From: Methanobrevibacter arboriphilus JCM 13429 = DSM 1125 | GTDB lineage: Archaea > Methanobacteriota > Methanobacteria > Methanobacteriales > Methanobacteriaceae | DNA length: 64,000 bases | NCBI RefSeq assembly: GCF_002072215.1 | Contig: NZ_JXMW01000003.1 | Coordinates: 62,001-126,000 of the forward strand | Reading direction: 5' to 3' | Shown: one piece after another, positions 1-7,461 of the stretch | Layout of the letters: each line of letters starts with the position of its first letter | How positions within the stretch are numbered: the first letter of the stretch is position 1 | The notes under the pieces: generated by a model | The model's database searches: none | What the model was told of the DNA's origin: nothing | The model's input: only the letters and a program-made list of their open reading frames with translations | Position numbers and translations under genes: made by a program

Positions 1-488
1 CTCTTTTACTTAAAATATTCTTTCCAGAATCCAAAATCATAGTATTTGGAAAAAACAATGAAAAACTAAATTTATTTACATTTGCCGATGAAACATTCAG
101 AATAAATGAAGTTCCAGATGAAATAAAAATAGATCATGCATTTGAATGTGTGGGTGGAAGGGGTTCCCAACCAGCTATTAATCAAATAATAGATTTAATA
201 AATCCTGAAGGAACAATATCTCTTTTAGGTGTTTCTGAATATGATGTACCAATGAATACAAGGATGATATTAGAGAAAGGATTACTTTTATTTGGAACAA
301 GTAGAAGTGGTCGCAGTGATTTTATTAAAACAATTGAAATTTTTAAAGAACACCCAAAAATATTAAAATATTTGGAGAATATTATAAATGATATTATTGA
401 AATTAGAACTCTTAATGATATTAATCTAGCTTTTGAAAAAGATTTTAATTCTAGCTTTGGAAAAACTGTTTTAATTTGGAATAAATAG
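1..488 (+). CDS. TarJ-like ribulose/ribitol-5-phosphate dehydrogenase, C-terminal part (cut by window edge)
   Basis: This is the 3' part of a zinc-dependent medium-chain alcohol dehydrogenase. The frame is open from base 3 to the TAG at 486-488. The visible 160 or so residues cover the end of the Rossmann domain and the C-terminal lobe, with AFECVGGRGSQPAINQIID followed by a stretch containing SPEGT-like NPEGT, LLGVSEYDVPMNTRM and FGTSRSGRSDF. From memory this closely matches bacterial TarJ, the ribulose-5-phosphate reductase that supplies ribitol-5-phosphate for CDP-ribitol and teichoic acid synthesis. The N-terminal catalytic zinc ligands lie outside the window, so the substrate is inferred. 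The teichoic-acid-like genes downstream support it, and a TarI-like cytidylyltransferase would be expected just upstream. Confidence 0.75.
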   Translation, partial: LLLKIFFPESKIIVFGKNNEKLNLFTFADETFRINEVPDEIKIDHAFECVGGRGSQPAINQIIDLINPEGTISLLGVSEYDVPMNTRMILEKGLLLFGTSRSGRSDFIKTIEIFKEHPKILKYLENIINDIIEIRTLNDINLAFEKDFNSSFGKTVLIWNK

Positions 489-730
489 CATTTTTCTTAT
501 ATGAATTCAATATTGTATTCCTAAATATTAAAAGTTAATAACTATTTAGTAGATATAATAAAACAAACTAAAATTATATATTTTTATTATATGAATGTTA
601 GAATATGCTAAAAAATTCTATAATTAATTTAAGTTTATAATTAAGTTTATTAATTAATATAACTATTAAAATTTATAATTTAAATAGCTACTAAAATTCA
701 TAATTTAAAACTTATTTTAGAATATATAAA

Positions 731-803
731 TTAAATACTATATTTGCTATATATTTTAAATACTATACTTATCAATATTTTAAATACTATATTTATCAAA
801 TTA
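731..803. repeat. Imperfect 24-25 bp tandem repeat, three copies
   Basis: Three copies begin at about 731, 756 and 780, each starting TTAAATACTATA and continuing with variants of TTTATCAATAT. Spacing is 25 then 24 bp. They lie upstream of the exporter genes. Confidence 0.7.
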
Positions 804-819
804 AATTAATATAACATTA

Positions 820-867
820 ATTGTTTAATCATTAATAAAATATTAAATTGTTTAATCATTAATAAAA
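820..867. repeat. 21-bp direct repeat, two exact copies
   Basis: A 21-bp sequence beginning ATTGTTTAATCATTAATAAA occurs at 820-840 and again at 847-867, a 27-bp period. The second copy ends 42 bp before the exporter permease start codon, a position compatible with a promoter-proximal regulatory element or with simple slippage. Confidence 0.75.
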
Positions 868-909
868 ACATCTTAAATATCATTAAATTTTCTTGATTGG
901 AGTTAATCT

Positions 910-1704
910 ATGGCTTTTGGAAATATTATGGATAATAGATTCATTCAAAACTTTATGAAGTACAGATATTTACTGTATGAGCTTGTTAAAAAGAGTGTGA
1001 AGTTAGAGTATAGAAGATCGTTTTTAGGTGTTTTTTGGATTTTTTTAAGTCCATTACTATATACAATAGTTTTGAGTATAGTATTCTCTACATTTCTAGG
1101 AAAATCTGTTGAAAATTACCCAGTCTATCTTTTATGTGGTAGATTAGCATTTGACTTCTTTTCAGGAGGATCGAAAGCGGCTTTAAGGTCATTAAAAAAA
1201 GCCACTATTATTAAAAGAATTTATGTCCCAAAATATATTTATCCATTAGCTAGTGTTCTTGGAAAATATGTTACTTTTATAATGTCTTTAATAGTTTTAG
1301 CTCTACTTGTAATTGTTACAGGTGTTGTATTAACTTGGCATATCTTTTTTGTGATAATACCTTTTGCACTTTTATTTTTCATGACATTAGGTGTTGGATT
1401 AACTCTTGCTACTATTGTAATGTTCTTTAGAGATGTTCAACATTTCTGGGGAGTTTTTACAACCTTACTTATGTGGGGTAGTGCATTATTTTATCCAGTA
1501 TCAGTTGTTCCAGAAAAATATCAATTTATTTTTGATTATAATCCTTTGTTTCAAGTAATTGACATGATTAGAAGATCTGTAATATATGGTCAGGCATATG
1601 ATCCATTTCAAGTTTTTTATGTTCTTGGAGTTACTATATTTTTCCTAACAATTGGAATTATCCTTTTATATAAATATCAGGATAAATTTATACTATATAT
1701 CTAG
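910..1704 (+). CDS. TagG/Wzm-type polysaccharide ABC transporter permease
   Basis: This 264-residue integral membrane protein is of the ABC-2 type used to export lipid-linked polysaccharides and teichoic acids. The N-terminus has the family's cytoplasmic amphipathic start followed by KLEYRRSFLGVFWIFLSPLL, a hallmark of TagG/RfbA/Wzm permeases. About six hydrophobic segments follow, with the conserved VMFFRDVQHFWGVF stretch near residue 175. The start ATG is preceded by TTGGAGTTAATCT, a good ribosome binding site. The gene is followed 8 bp later by its ATPase partner, so the two form an exporter operon. The substrate is inferred from the neighbouring glycerophosphotransferases and glycosyltransferases. 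Confidence 0.92.
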   Translation: MAFGNIMDNRFIQNFMKYRYLLYELVKKSVKLEYRRSFLGVFWIFLSPLLYTIVLSIVFSTFLGKSVENYPVYLLCGRLAFDFFSGGSKAALRSLKKATIIKRIYVPKYIYPLASVLGKYVTFIMSLIVLALLVIVTGVVLTWHIFFVIIPFALLFFMTLGVGLTLATIVMFFRDVQHFWGVFTTLLMWGSALFYPVSVVPEKYQFIFDYNPLFQVIDMIRRSVIYGQAYDPFQVFYVLGVTIFFLTIGIILLYKYQDKFILYI

Positions 1705-1712
1705 GTGATAAT

Positions 1713-2450
1713 TTGAGTGATAAGGTTATTACTGTAAATGATGTTTCAGTAAGATTTAATCTAAAAAAACAAGGTAAAATTAGTTTAAAAAATTATTTTA
1801 AAAACCTTAAAAATAGAGAGCTAATGTTTCAAGAGTTTTGGGCACTTCAGAATATTACTTTTGATGTAAATAAGGGTGATAGACTAGCTATTTTAGGTTT
1901 AAATGGTGCAGGAAAAAGTACTTTACTTAAAGTAATTGCTGGTGTTATGAAACCAAGTAAAGGGTCTGTTGAAACAAAAGGTAGGGTAGTACCTCTTTTG
2001 GAATTAAGTTCTGGTTTTGATAAAAGATATACTGGCCGCGAAAATATATTTTTAAGAGGAGCTACTTTGGGATTTTCTACAAAATACATGGAGGAACGTT
2101 TTGATGAAATTGTTGATTTTGCTGAAATAAGGAAATTTTTGAATGTTCCTGTTTCAAATTATTCTTCTGGAATGAGAGCAAGATTAGGGTTTTCAATTTC
2201 TACTATGGTTAATCCAGACATTCTCATATTAGATGAAGTTCTTTCGGTTGGTGATGCTAAATTTAGAAAGAAAAGTTTTAAAAAGATGATGGGGATGATT
2301 GAAAATAAGGATACTACTGTTCTTTTTGTTTCTCATTCAATAAAACAGGTAGAAAAATTATGTAATAAAGCAATACTTCTGGAAAACGGTAATTTAAAAA
2401 TGTCTGGGGATGTAAAAGAAGTTGTGAAAGTTTATAAAGAAAAATATTAG
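1713..2450 (+). CDS. TagH/Wzt-type polysaccharide ABC transporter ATPase (TTG start)
   Basis: This 245-residue nucleotide-binding subunit powers export by the permease encoded just upstream. It shows Walker A GLNGAGKST (residues 62-70), the ABC signature YSSGMRARLGF (about 150-160) and Walker B ILILDEVLSVGD (about 170-181). The ATPase domain runs almost to the C-terminus, so the extra carbohydrate-binding domain of some Wzt proteins is absent. Translation starts at TTG 1713. The binding site GGTGAT at 1705-1710 directly follows the upstream stop codon. The 37-bp gap to the next gene suggests the operon continues into the glycerophosphotransferase. Confidence 0.92.
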   Translation: MSDKVITVNDVSVRFNLKKQGKISLKNYFKNLKNRELMFQEFWALQNITFDVNKGDRLAILGLNGAGKSTLLKVIAGVMKPSKGSVETKGRVVPLLELSSGFDKRYTGRENIFLRGATLGFSTKYMEERFDEIVDFAEIRKFLNVPVSNYSSGMRARLGFSISTMVNPDILILDEVLSVGDAKFRKKSFKKMMGMIENKDTTVLFVSHSIKQVEKLCNKAILLENGNLKMSGDVKEVVKVYKEKY

Positions 2451-2487
2451 ATAATATAGAAATATTAGATGATTACAAGGTTAAAAA

Positions 2488-3636
2488 ATGAATTTTAATT
2501 ATAAATTATTTGCTATTATATTTAATATTTTTAACTTTTTTCCAATTAAAAAAGATGAAATTTCATTTATAATAGAAGGTAATTCATTTGATGGTAATTT
2601 AAAATATATTAAAAAAGAATTAGATACTAGGGGCTATTTTAAATATAATTTCATTTATAAGGACAAATTTTCTTTTAATAACATTAAATCCTTTAAATTT
2701 TTTTTTGAAATGATCTTCTTTTTATTAGAATTTTTCATTATTAAAACATATAAATTAGCTAAATCTAAATATATATTTCTGAATGATAATTTTTTTCCTA
2801 TGGCATATATGAATTTTAGTGAAGATACTCTTGTTATACAACTTTGGCATGCTCCTGGTGCTTTTAAAAAATTTGGGTTCGAAATATTAGATGATAATAA
2901 CATTAAAAATTTATTTAAATTAATCGGACCTAAAATTGATTATTTATTTGTTAGTTCTAATAATCTTTCTAAAATTTATCAAAAAGCTTTTTGTGTTGAT
3001 GAAAATAAAATATTAGCTCTTGGAACTCCTAGAATAGATTATTATTTTAATAAAAATAATAATAATTCTGAAAATATTATGAAAATTAAGAATAAATTTG
3101 AAAAAGCTTATCCTGAGATTAAAGGTAAAAAAATAGTATTGTATGCTCCTACTTTTAGAACAAATAAAGAATTAAATGACAATATTTCTAACCATTTCAA
3201 TGGTAATCTTTTTCAAAGAGAATTAGGGGATAAATATTGTCTTTTTTTTAAATCACATCCTAAATTCAATATTTCTAAGATTGATAATTCTATTGATGTA
3301 AGTGAATATGAAAATCTACAAGAATTATTATTAATTTCAGATATTTTAATCACAGATTATTCATCAGTAATGATAGAATATTCTATACTTTCTAAACCAA
3401 TTATTTTTTATCCTTTTGATTTAGATTATTATTCTAATAATGAAAGAGGATTTTATTTTGATTATAATAATGTTCCTGGTCCCATAGCTAAAAATACTAA
3501 GGATATTATCAATATAATCCAAAATAATCATTTTGATATGGGTAAAATTGATAGTTTTTCAAATAAAAACCATGAATATTTAGATGATAAATCTTCTAAA
3601 AGGATTATTGACTATTTATTTGGAAAAGATAACTGA
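2488..3636 (+). CDS. CDP-glycerol glycerophosphotransferase family protein (TagB/TagF type), short form
   Basis: This 382-residue enzyme belongs to the family that transfers glycerol- or ribitol-phosphate from a CDP-polyol to a lipid-linked acceptor. Visible motifs are IQLWHAPGAFKKFG (about 117-130, the catalytic histidine region), the GTPRIDYYF loop (about 179-187), KSHP (255-258) and ITDYSSVMIEYS (about 288-299, CDP-binding). A hydrophobic patch near 71-85 may act in membrane association. The length fits TagB-type primases more than the roughly 600-750 residues of TagF polymerases. A second, longer paralogue follows, so a primase/polymerase division of labour is plausible but inferred. Confidence 0.88.
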   Translation: MNFNYKLFAIIFNIFNFFPIKKDEISFIIEGNSFDGNLKYIKKELDTRGYFKYNFIYKDKFSFNNIKSFKFFFEMIFFLLEFFIIKTYKLAKSKYIFLNDNFFPMAYMNFSEDTLVIQLWHAPGAFKKFGFEILDDNNIKNLFKLIGPKIDYLFVSSNNLSKIYQKAFCVDENKILALGTPRIDYYFNKNNNNSENIMKIKNKFEKAYPEIKGKKIVLYAPTFRTNKELNDNISNHFNGNLFQRELGDKYCLFFKSHPKFNISKIDNSIDVSEYENLQELLLISDILITDYSSVMIEYSILSKPIIFYPFDLDYYSNNERGFYFDYNNVPGPIAKNTKDIINIIQNNHFDMGKIDSFSNKNHEYLDDKSSKRIIDYLFGKDN

Positions 3637-3833
3637 TCTATTAATTTATTTTTTCAATTCATTTCATTTATATAATATTCAATTAATATTCAATTAAGTA
3701 TTTTATTTAAATAATTAAATAATTAAATAATATTTAAATAATCTGAAATTCAATATTATAAATTATAAAAACTAATTAATTTGATAATATAGATAAACTA
3801 AACAATTTAAAATAATTTATTGATAGTGTACTT

Positions 3834-5657
3834 ATGAATCCGAAAATCCAAATTGATGAATTGAGTATTTTGGATAACATTTTAAATTTATCTTTAAAAA
3901 TAGAATTTAAAAGTCCAACTGAATATAATCCCTATCTAGAAATTATTTTTTCTAATTCAATTGAAAATAGAAGAATTCCTTTTAAAATTAGGGGCTTTTT
4001 TAGAGACAATATTTCTAATAATTGTTTTATATTAGCTAGTGAAACTTTTGAAATAAACCATATTTTTTGGAATAAGGATTTTATCGATGATATAAATATT
4101 AGCATTAGTTTAATATATGGAAATGATTTCATTGAAGAATTTTTAATAGATAAAACAAATTCTAACTTTAATTTTACATTAAAAGATAATGATTATGATC
4201 CAAAAATAGAGAATAATTTATTAAAACTTGAAGCTAGAAAAGATATACTAAAAAAAAAGCTGAATAATAGAAATAAGTTTACTTATAAATCAATAAGCTT
4301 TTTGGAAAGTTTTTTTTTATTCATACTTTCTATTCTAGCATTTCCTATTTTTTTTCTTGATGGATTTTTAGCTTCTAAAGGCTTAAAAAATAAATCTCCA
4401 TTTTATTTAAAAGGAAGAAATACTTTTAAGTCAATATTACTTCATATAAATTGGAAAACTTTAAATTTTTCTGGATTTATATATGGTAAAAGATCATTTA
4501 AGATAGCTATAATGAAATTTTTATATATTTTCTTTAGAACGAAAAAAATTAAAGAAAACAAAATATTGTTTTTATCTGAAAGAAGAAATGATTTATCTGG
4601 AAATTTTGAATTTATATTCGATATTTTTAAAACTAATGATAAATTAGAGATATCAAAATTCTTAATTGATAAAAAAATAAAGGATTTAAGCTTTTCTGAA
4701 ATGATTACTTTTGTTAATTCAATATCTACTTCTAAAATTATTCTTTTAGATGATTTTTATCCTAATATCCATAATTTCAAATTAAAAAAAGGTATTAAGC
4801 TTTTCCAACTATGGCATGCAGTTGGAGCATTTAAAACATTTGGTTTTTCAAGATTAGGGAAGTTTGGTGCAGCTAATCAGGATTCTCCAAACCATCGAAG
4901 CTATGATTATGCAATTGTCAGCTCAAAAAATATAAAAAGATTTTATAGTGAAGGTTTTGGTATTTCTGATGAAAAAGTCATAGTTACAGGGATTCCGAGA
5001 ACAGATATATTCTTTGATGAAGAATATGGGGAGAAGATTATAAATAAAATTTATAGAGAACACCCTATTTTAAAAAATAAGAAAGTTATTTTATTTGCCC
5101 CTACTTTTAGAGGAGAAGGTAAAGATGATGCTTATTATCCAAAGGATAAATTTAATATTGAGACTTTTTTTGATTTATTAGGAGATATCGATAAAGATGA
5201 AGATGATTATTTATCCAATTGCATTTTAATAGTAAAACATCATCCTTTTATAAAAGAAAAAATGAATATTCCAAAGAAATACAAAGATCAGGTATTGGAT
5301 TTATCAAGATATACAGAAATAAACGATTTATTGTTCATCACAGATCTTTTAATTACAGACTACTCCTCAGTTATCTTTGAAGCATCAATCTTAAATATTC
5401 CAATGCTATTTTATTCATATGATCTAGAAGAATATTCTAAAGATAGGGGATTTTATTTTGATTATAGAATTTTTGTTCCAGGAAAAATAGTTTTTAATCT
5501 TAAAGACTTAGTTAAAGCGATTTATCATAATGATTTTGAAACATTTAAAGTTCAAAAATTCAAAAATATGTTTTTCAATGATTTTGATGGTAAATCTTCA
5601 CATAGAGTAGCTAATCTAATTTTAAAACTACTCAATAATGAATTTAATAATAAATAA
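3834..5657 (+). CDS. CDP-glycerol glycerophosphotransferase family protein, long form (TagF-like)
   Basis: This 607-residue paralogue of the preceding enzyme has an added N-terminal part. Residues 1-125 look beta-rich, residues 156-179 are a strongly hydrophobic segment (FFLFILSILAFPIFF), and the catalytic domain occupies about 245-600. Motifs are LFQLWHAVGAFKTFGF (about 324-339), TGIPRTDIFF, VKHHPF (about 467-472) and ITDYSSVIFEAS (about 507-518). In bacteria TagF-type enzymes polymerise poly(glycerol-phosphate) at the inner membrane face. The domain order fits that role, but the hydrophobic insert and the archaeal setting leave donor and acceptor uncertain. The ATG at 3834 has no strong ribosome binding site. 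Confidence 0.87.
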   Translation: MNPKIQIDELSILDNILNLSLKIEFKSPTEYNPYLEIIFSNSIENRRIPFKIRGFFRDNISNNCFILASETFEINHIFWNKDFIDDINISISLIYGNDFIEEFLIDKTNSNFNFTLKDNDYDPKIENNLLKLEARKDILKKKLNNRNKFTYKSISFLESFFLFILSILAFPIFFLDGFLASKGLKNKSPFYLKGRNTFKSILLHINWKTLNFSGFIYGKRSFKIAIMKFLYIFFRTKKIKENKILFLSERRNDLSGNFEFIFDIFKTNDKLEISKFLIDKKIKDLSFSEMITFVNSISTSKIILLDDFYPNIHNFKLKKGIKLFQLWHAVGAFKTFGFSRLGKFGAANQDSPNHRSYDYAIVSSKNIKRFYSEGFGISDEKVIVTGIPRTDIFFDEEYGEKIINKIYREHPILKNKKVILFAPTFRGEGKDDAYYPKDKFNIETFFDLLGDIDKDEDDYLSNCILIVKHHPFIKEKMNIPKKYKDQVLDLSRYTEINDLLFITDLLITDYSSVIFEASILNIPMLFYSYDLEEYSKDRGFYFDYRIFVPGKIVFNLKDLVKAIYHNDFETFKVQKFKNMFFNDFDGKSSHRVANLILKLLNNEFNNK

Positions 5658-5793
5658 CTAATAATAACTAAAAATAATATTAAAAAGATAATAATAAAAA
5701 AATCAATAATAAACAAATATAAAAATATTAAATTAGAAAATGAATTAATATTAAAATTTAAAATAGTTTAATTTATTTTTGGAATGAGAATAT

Positions 5794-7158
5794 ATGGAAA
5801 AAATGCTAATTCGTTGTGGAACCTCTCCTTTAGATAATTTTAATCCTTCAAAAATGATTGTTAGAAATTCTATTGGTAATAATATTGGTAATTTAGTATA
5901 TCAATTTTCAATATTTAGGGCATTGCTTAAAAAGGATGTTTCTCTAGTTTCTGATTATTATGGTGTTGATCGTGGATATATAACCTCAGCAAACTCTAAA
6001 AAAATTAATAAAAATTATTCTGCTTATATTTGTCCAATGGCAAATTCTTTTCGAGATAATTTTATTAAAAAGTTAAATAGATTCACAGAACTCTTTAAAA
6101 GCTTAGATATTCCTATTATTATTCCGGGTATTGGTCTTAGTGCAGATTTAAAAAGTGATGGATATGAAAATTTCTCATTTGACCAAGATGTTATTAATTT
6201 TGTGGAAAGTATAACTGAAAACGGAAATATAGTAGGGGTTAGAGGTAATGTAACTGGAAACTATCTTTCAAATTTAGGCTTCACTAAAAAAGAATTCATG
6301 GTTATTGGTTGTCCTTCAATGTTCACTTTTGGCAATCATTTAAAAATCAAAGATTTTATAATTGATGAAAATTCTAAAATATCTTTAAATTCTGCTCCAT
6401 ATGGTCATTTAATTGAAGAAATTATTTCAAAAACTATGAATGACTTTTCAAATTATTATTTTATTCCTCAAACTAAAAGTGAGCTAAAATTATGCTATTT
6501 AGGAAAACCTTCTTTAAAATTTAAAAATCATAATTATCCTACAAATATGGAATCAGATTCTTATAAAAATAACCGTGTTAAAGTGCCAATAAGTGTTTAT
6601 ACATGGATTAAATTTTTAAAATCTGTTGATTTAAGCTTTGGAGCAAGGTTACATGGAAATATCATGGCGGCCATTTCTGGAACACCAAGTATAATGATTG
6701 TTAAAGATGCTCGTATGAAAGATGTATCTGAATATCATGATTTAACAAGGATATATAAAGAGGACCTTAATGAGTTAAATTCTATACAGGATATTATAGA
6801 TAATGTTAATTTCAAATCCCCTCTGAAGAATCATGAAAAACTTTTTAAAAATTATTTAAAGTTTTGGAAGAAAAATAATATAAAAACTGTTTTTGATCAA
6901 GATATAAATGTTAAAAGAGTTTATATAGATAAATTTATTGAAAAGATTCCTTATATGCCTCCTGTAGAAACTATTTCAAACCTTGAAAAAGAAGAATTTA
7001 ATAATCGCATTAAAGAATATAGGTCTGAAAAAAAGATATGGAAAAATAAAAAATATCAAATTAAAAAGAAAAATGAATTTGAACAGATTAAATCTATGAA
7101 GATAGGCAAAAATAAAATATCAAAATTAATTAATTTTTATAAAAAATATAATTATTAG
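5794..7158 (+). CDS. Polysaccharide pyruvyl transferase family protein with basic C-terminal tail
   Basis: This 454-residue protein is of the CsaB/WcaK family, which adds ketal-linked pyruvate to glycan residues and so introduces a negative charge. Diagnostic stretches are NIGNLVYQFSIFRAL near the N-terminus, VGVRGNVTGNYLSNLG, VIGCPSMF (about 170-177) and SFGARLHGNIMAAISGTPS (about 280-298). The roughly 60 C-terminal residues are lysine-rich (EKKIWKNKKYQIKKKNEFEQ and beyond), longer than the usual family C-terminus, and may bind membrane or polymer. It lies in the surface-polymer locus, so a pyruvylated glycan is a likely product (inference). Confidence 0.85.
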   Translation: MEKMLIRCGTSPLDNFNPSKMIVRNSIGNNIGNLVYQFSIFRALLKKDVSLVSDYYGVDRGYITSANSKKINKNYSAYICPMANSFRDNFIKKLNRFTELFKSLDIPIIIPGIGLSADLKSDGYENFSFDQDVINFVESITENGNIVGVRGNVTGNYLSNLGFTKKEFMVIGCPSMFTFGNHLKIKDFIIDENSKISLNSAPYGHLIEEIISKTMNDFSNYYFIPQTKSELKLCYLGKPSLKFKNHNYPTNMESDSYKNNRVKVPISVYTWIKFLKSVDLSFGARLHGNIMAAISGTPSIMIVKDARMKDVSEYHDLTRIYKEDLNELNSIQDIIDNVNFKSPLKNHEKLFKNYLKFWKKNNIKTVFDQDINVKRVYIDKFIEKIPYMPPVETISNLEKEEFNNRIKEYRSEKKIWKNKKYQIKKKNEFEQIKSMKIGKNKISKLINFYKKYNY

Positions 7159-7461
7159 GATGTATTATTTAATATGGAATATAATAATTATTAGTAGATG
7201 TTTAATATGGAATATAATACTAATAATATTAATATCAATAATATTAAGAAATATTAATATTAATAATATTAGGAAATTTAATATTAATAATTTGTCAACT
7301 TCTAATTCACTGATTTTAATTATTTTATTAAAACTTTTAAATAAATTTGATATTTTATTTTTAAATAATAAAAGATTTATATATGTTTTAAGTTAATATA
7401 TTTATAATTATATTTATTTTTTATTTTTTTCAGAGTAAAGGGCTATTTAATAGCTATTTTT
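7159..7461. other. 303-bp A+T-rich intergenic region with short direct repeats
   Basis: No credible gene is visible. An 18-bp direct repeat TTTAATATGGAATATAAT occurs at about 7168-7185 and 7201-7218, and many ATTAATATTAATAAT units follow. The open frame at 7160-7396 encodes only Ile/Asn/Leu-rich low complexity produced by these repeats. Confidence 0.6.

Larger units (their letters stand above)
489..909. other. 421-bp A+T-rich intergenic region with repeats
   Basis: No gene is visible here. The stretch separates the TarJ-like gene from the ABC exporter pair. It is almost purely A+T and contains the imperfect 24-25 bp tandem repeat and the 21-bp direct repeat listed separately. The promoter of the exporter genes is presumably here, but A+T richness gives too many TATA-like candidates to choose one. 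Confidence 0.6.

Noticed and set aside
7160-7396. 78-codon open frame on the + strand after the pyruvyl transferase
   Set aside because: It encodes only Ile/Asn/Leu-rich low complexity from ATTAATATT repeats, starts 2 bp after a stop with no ribosome binding site, and resembles no family.
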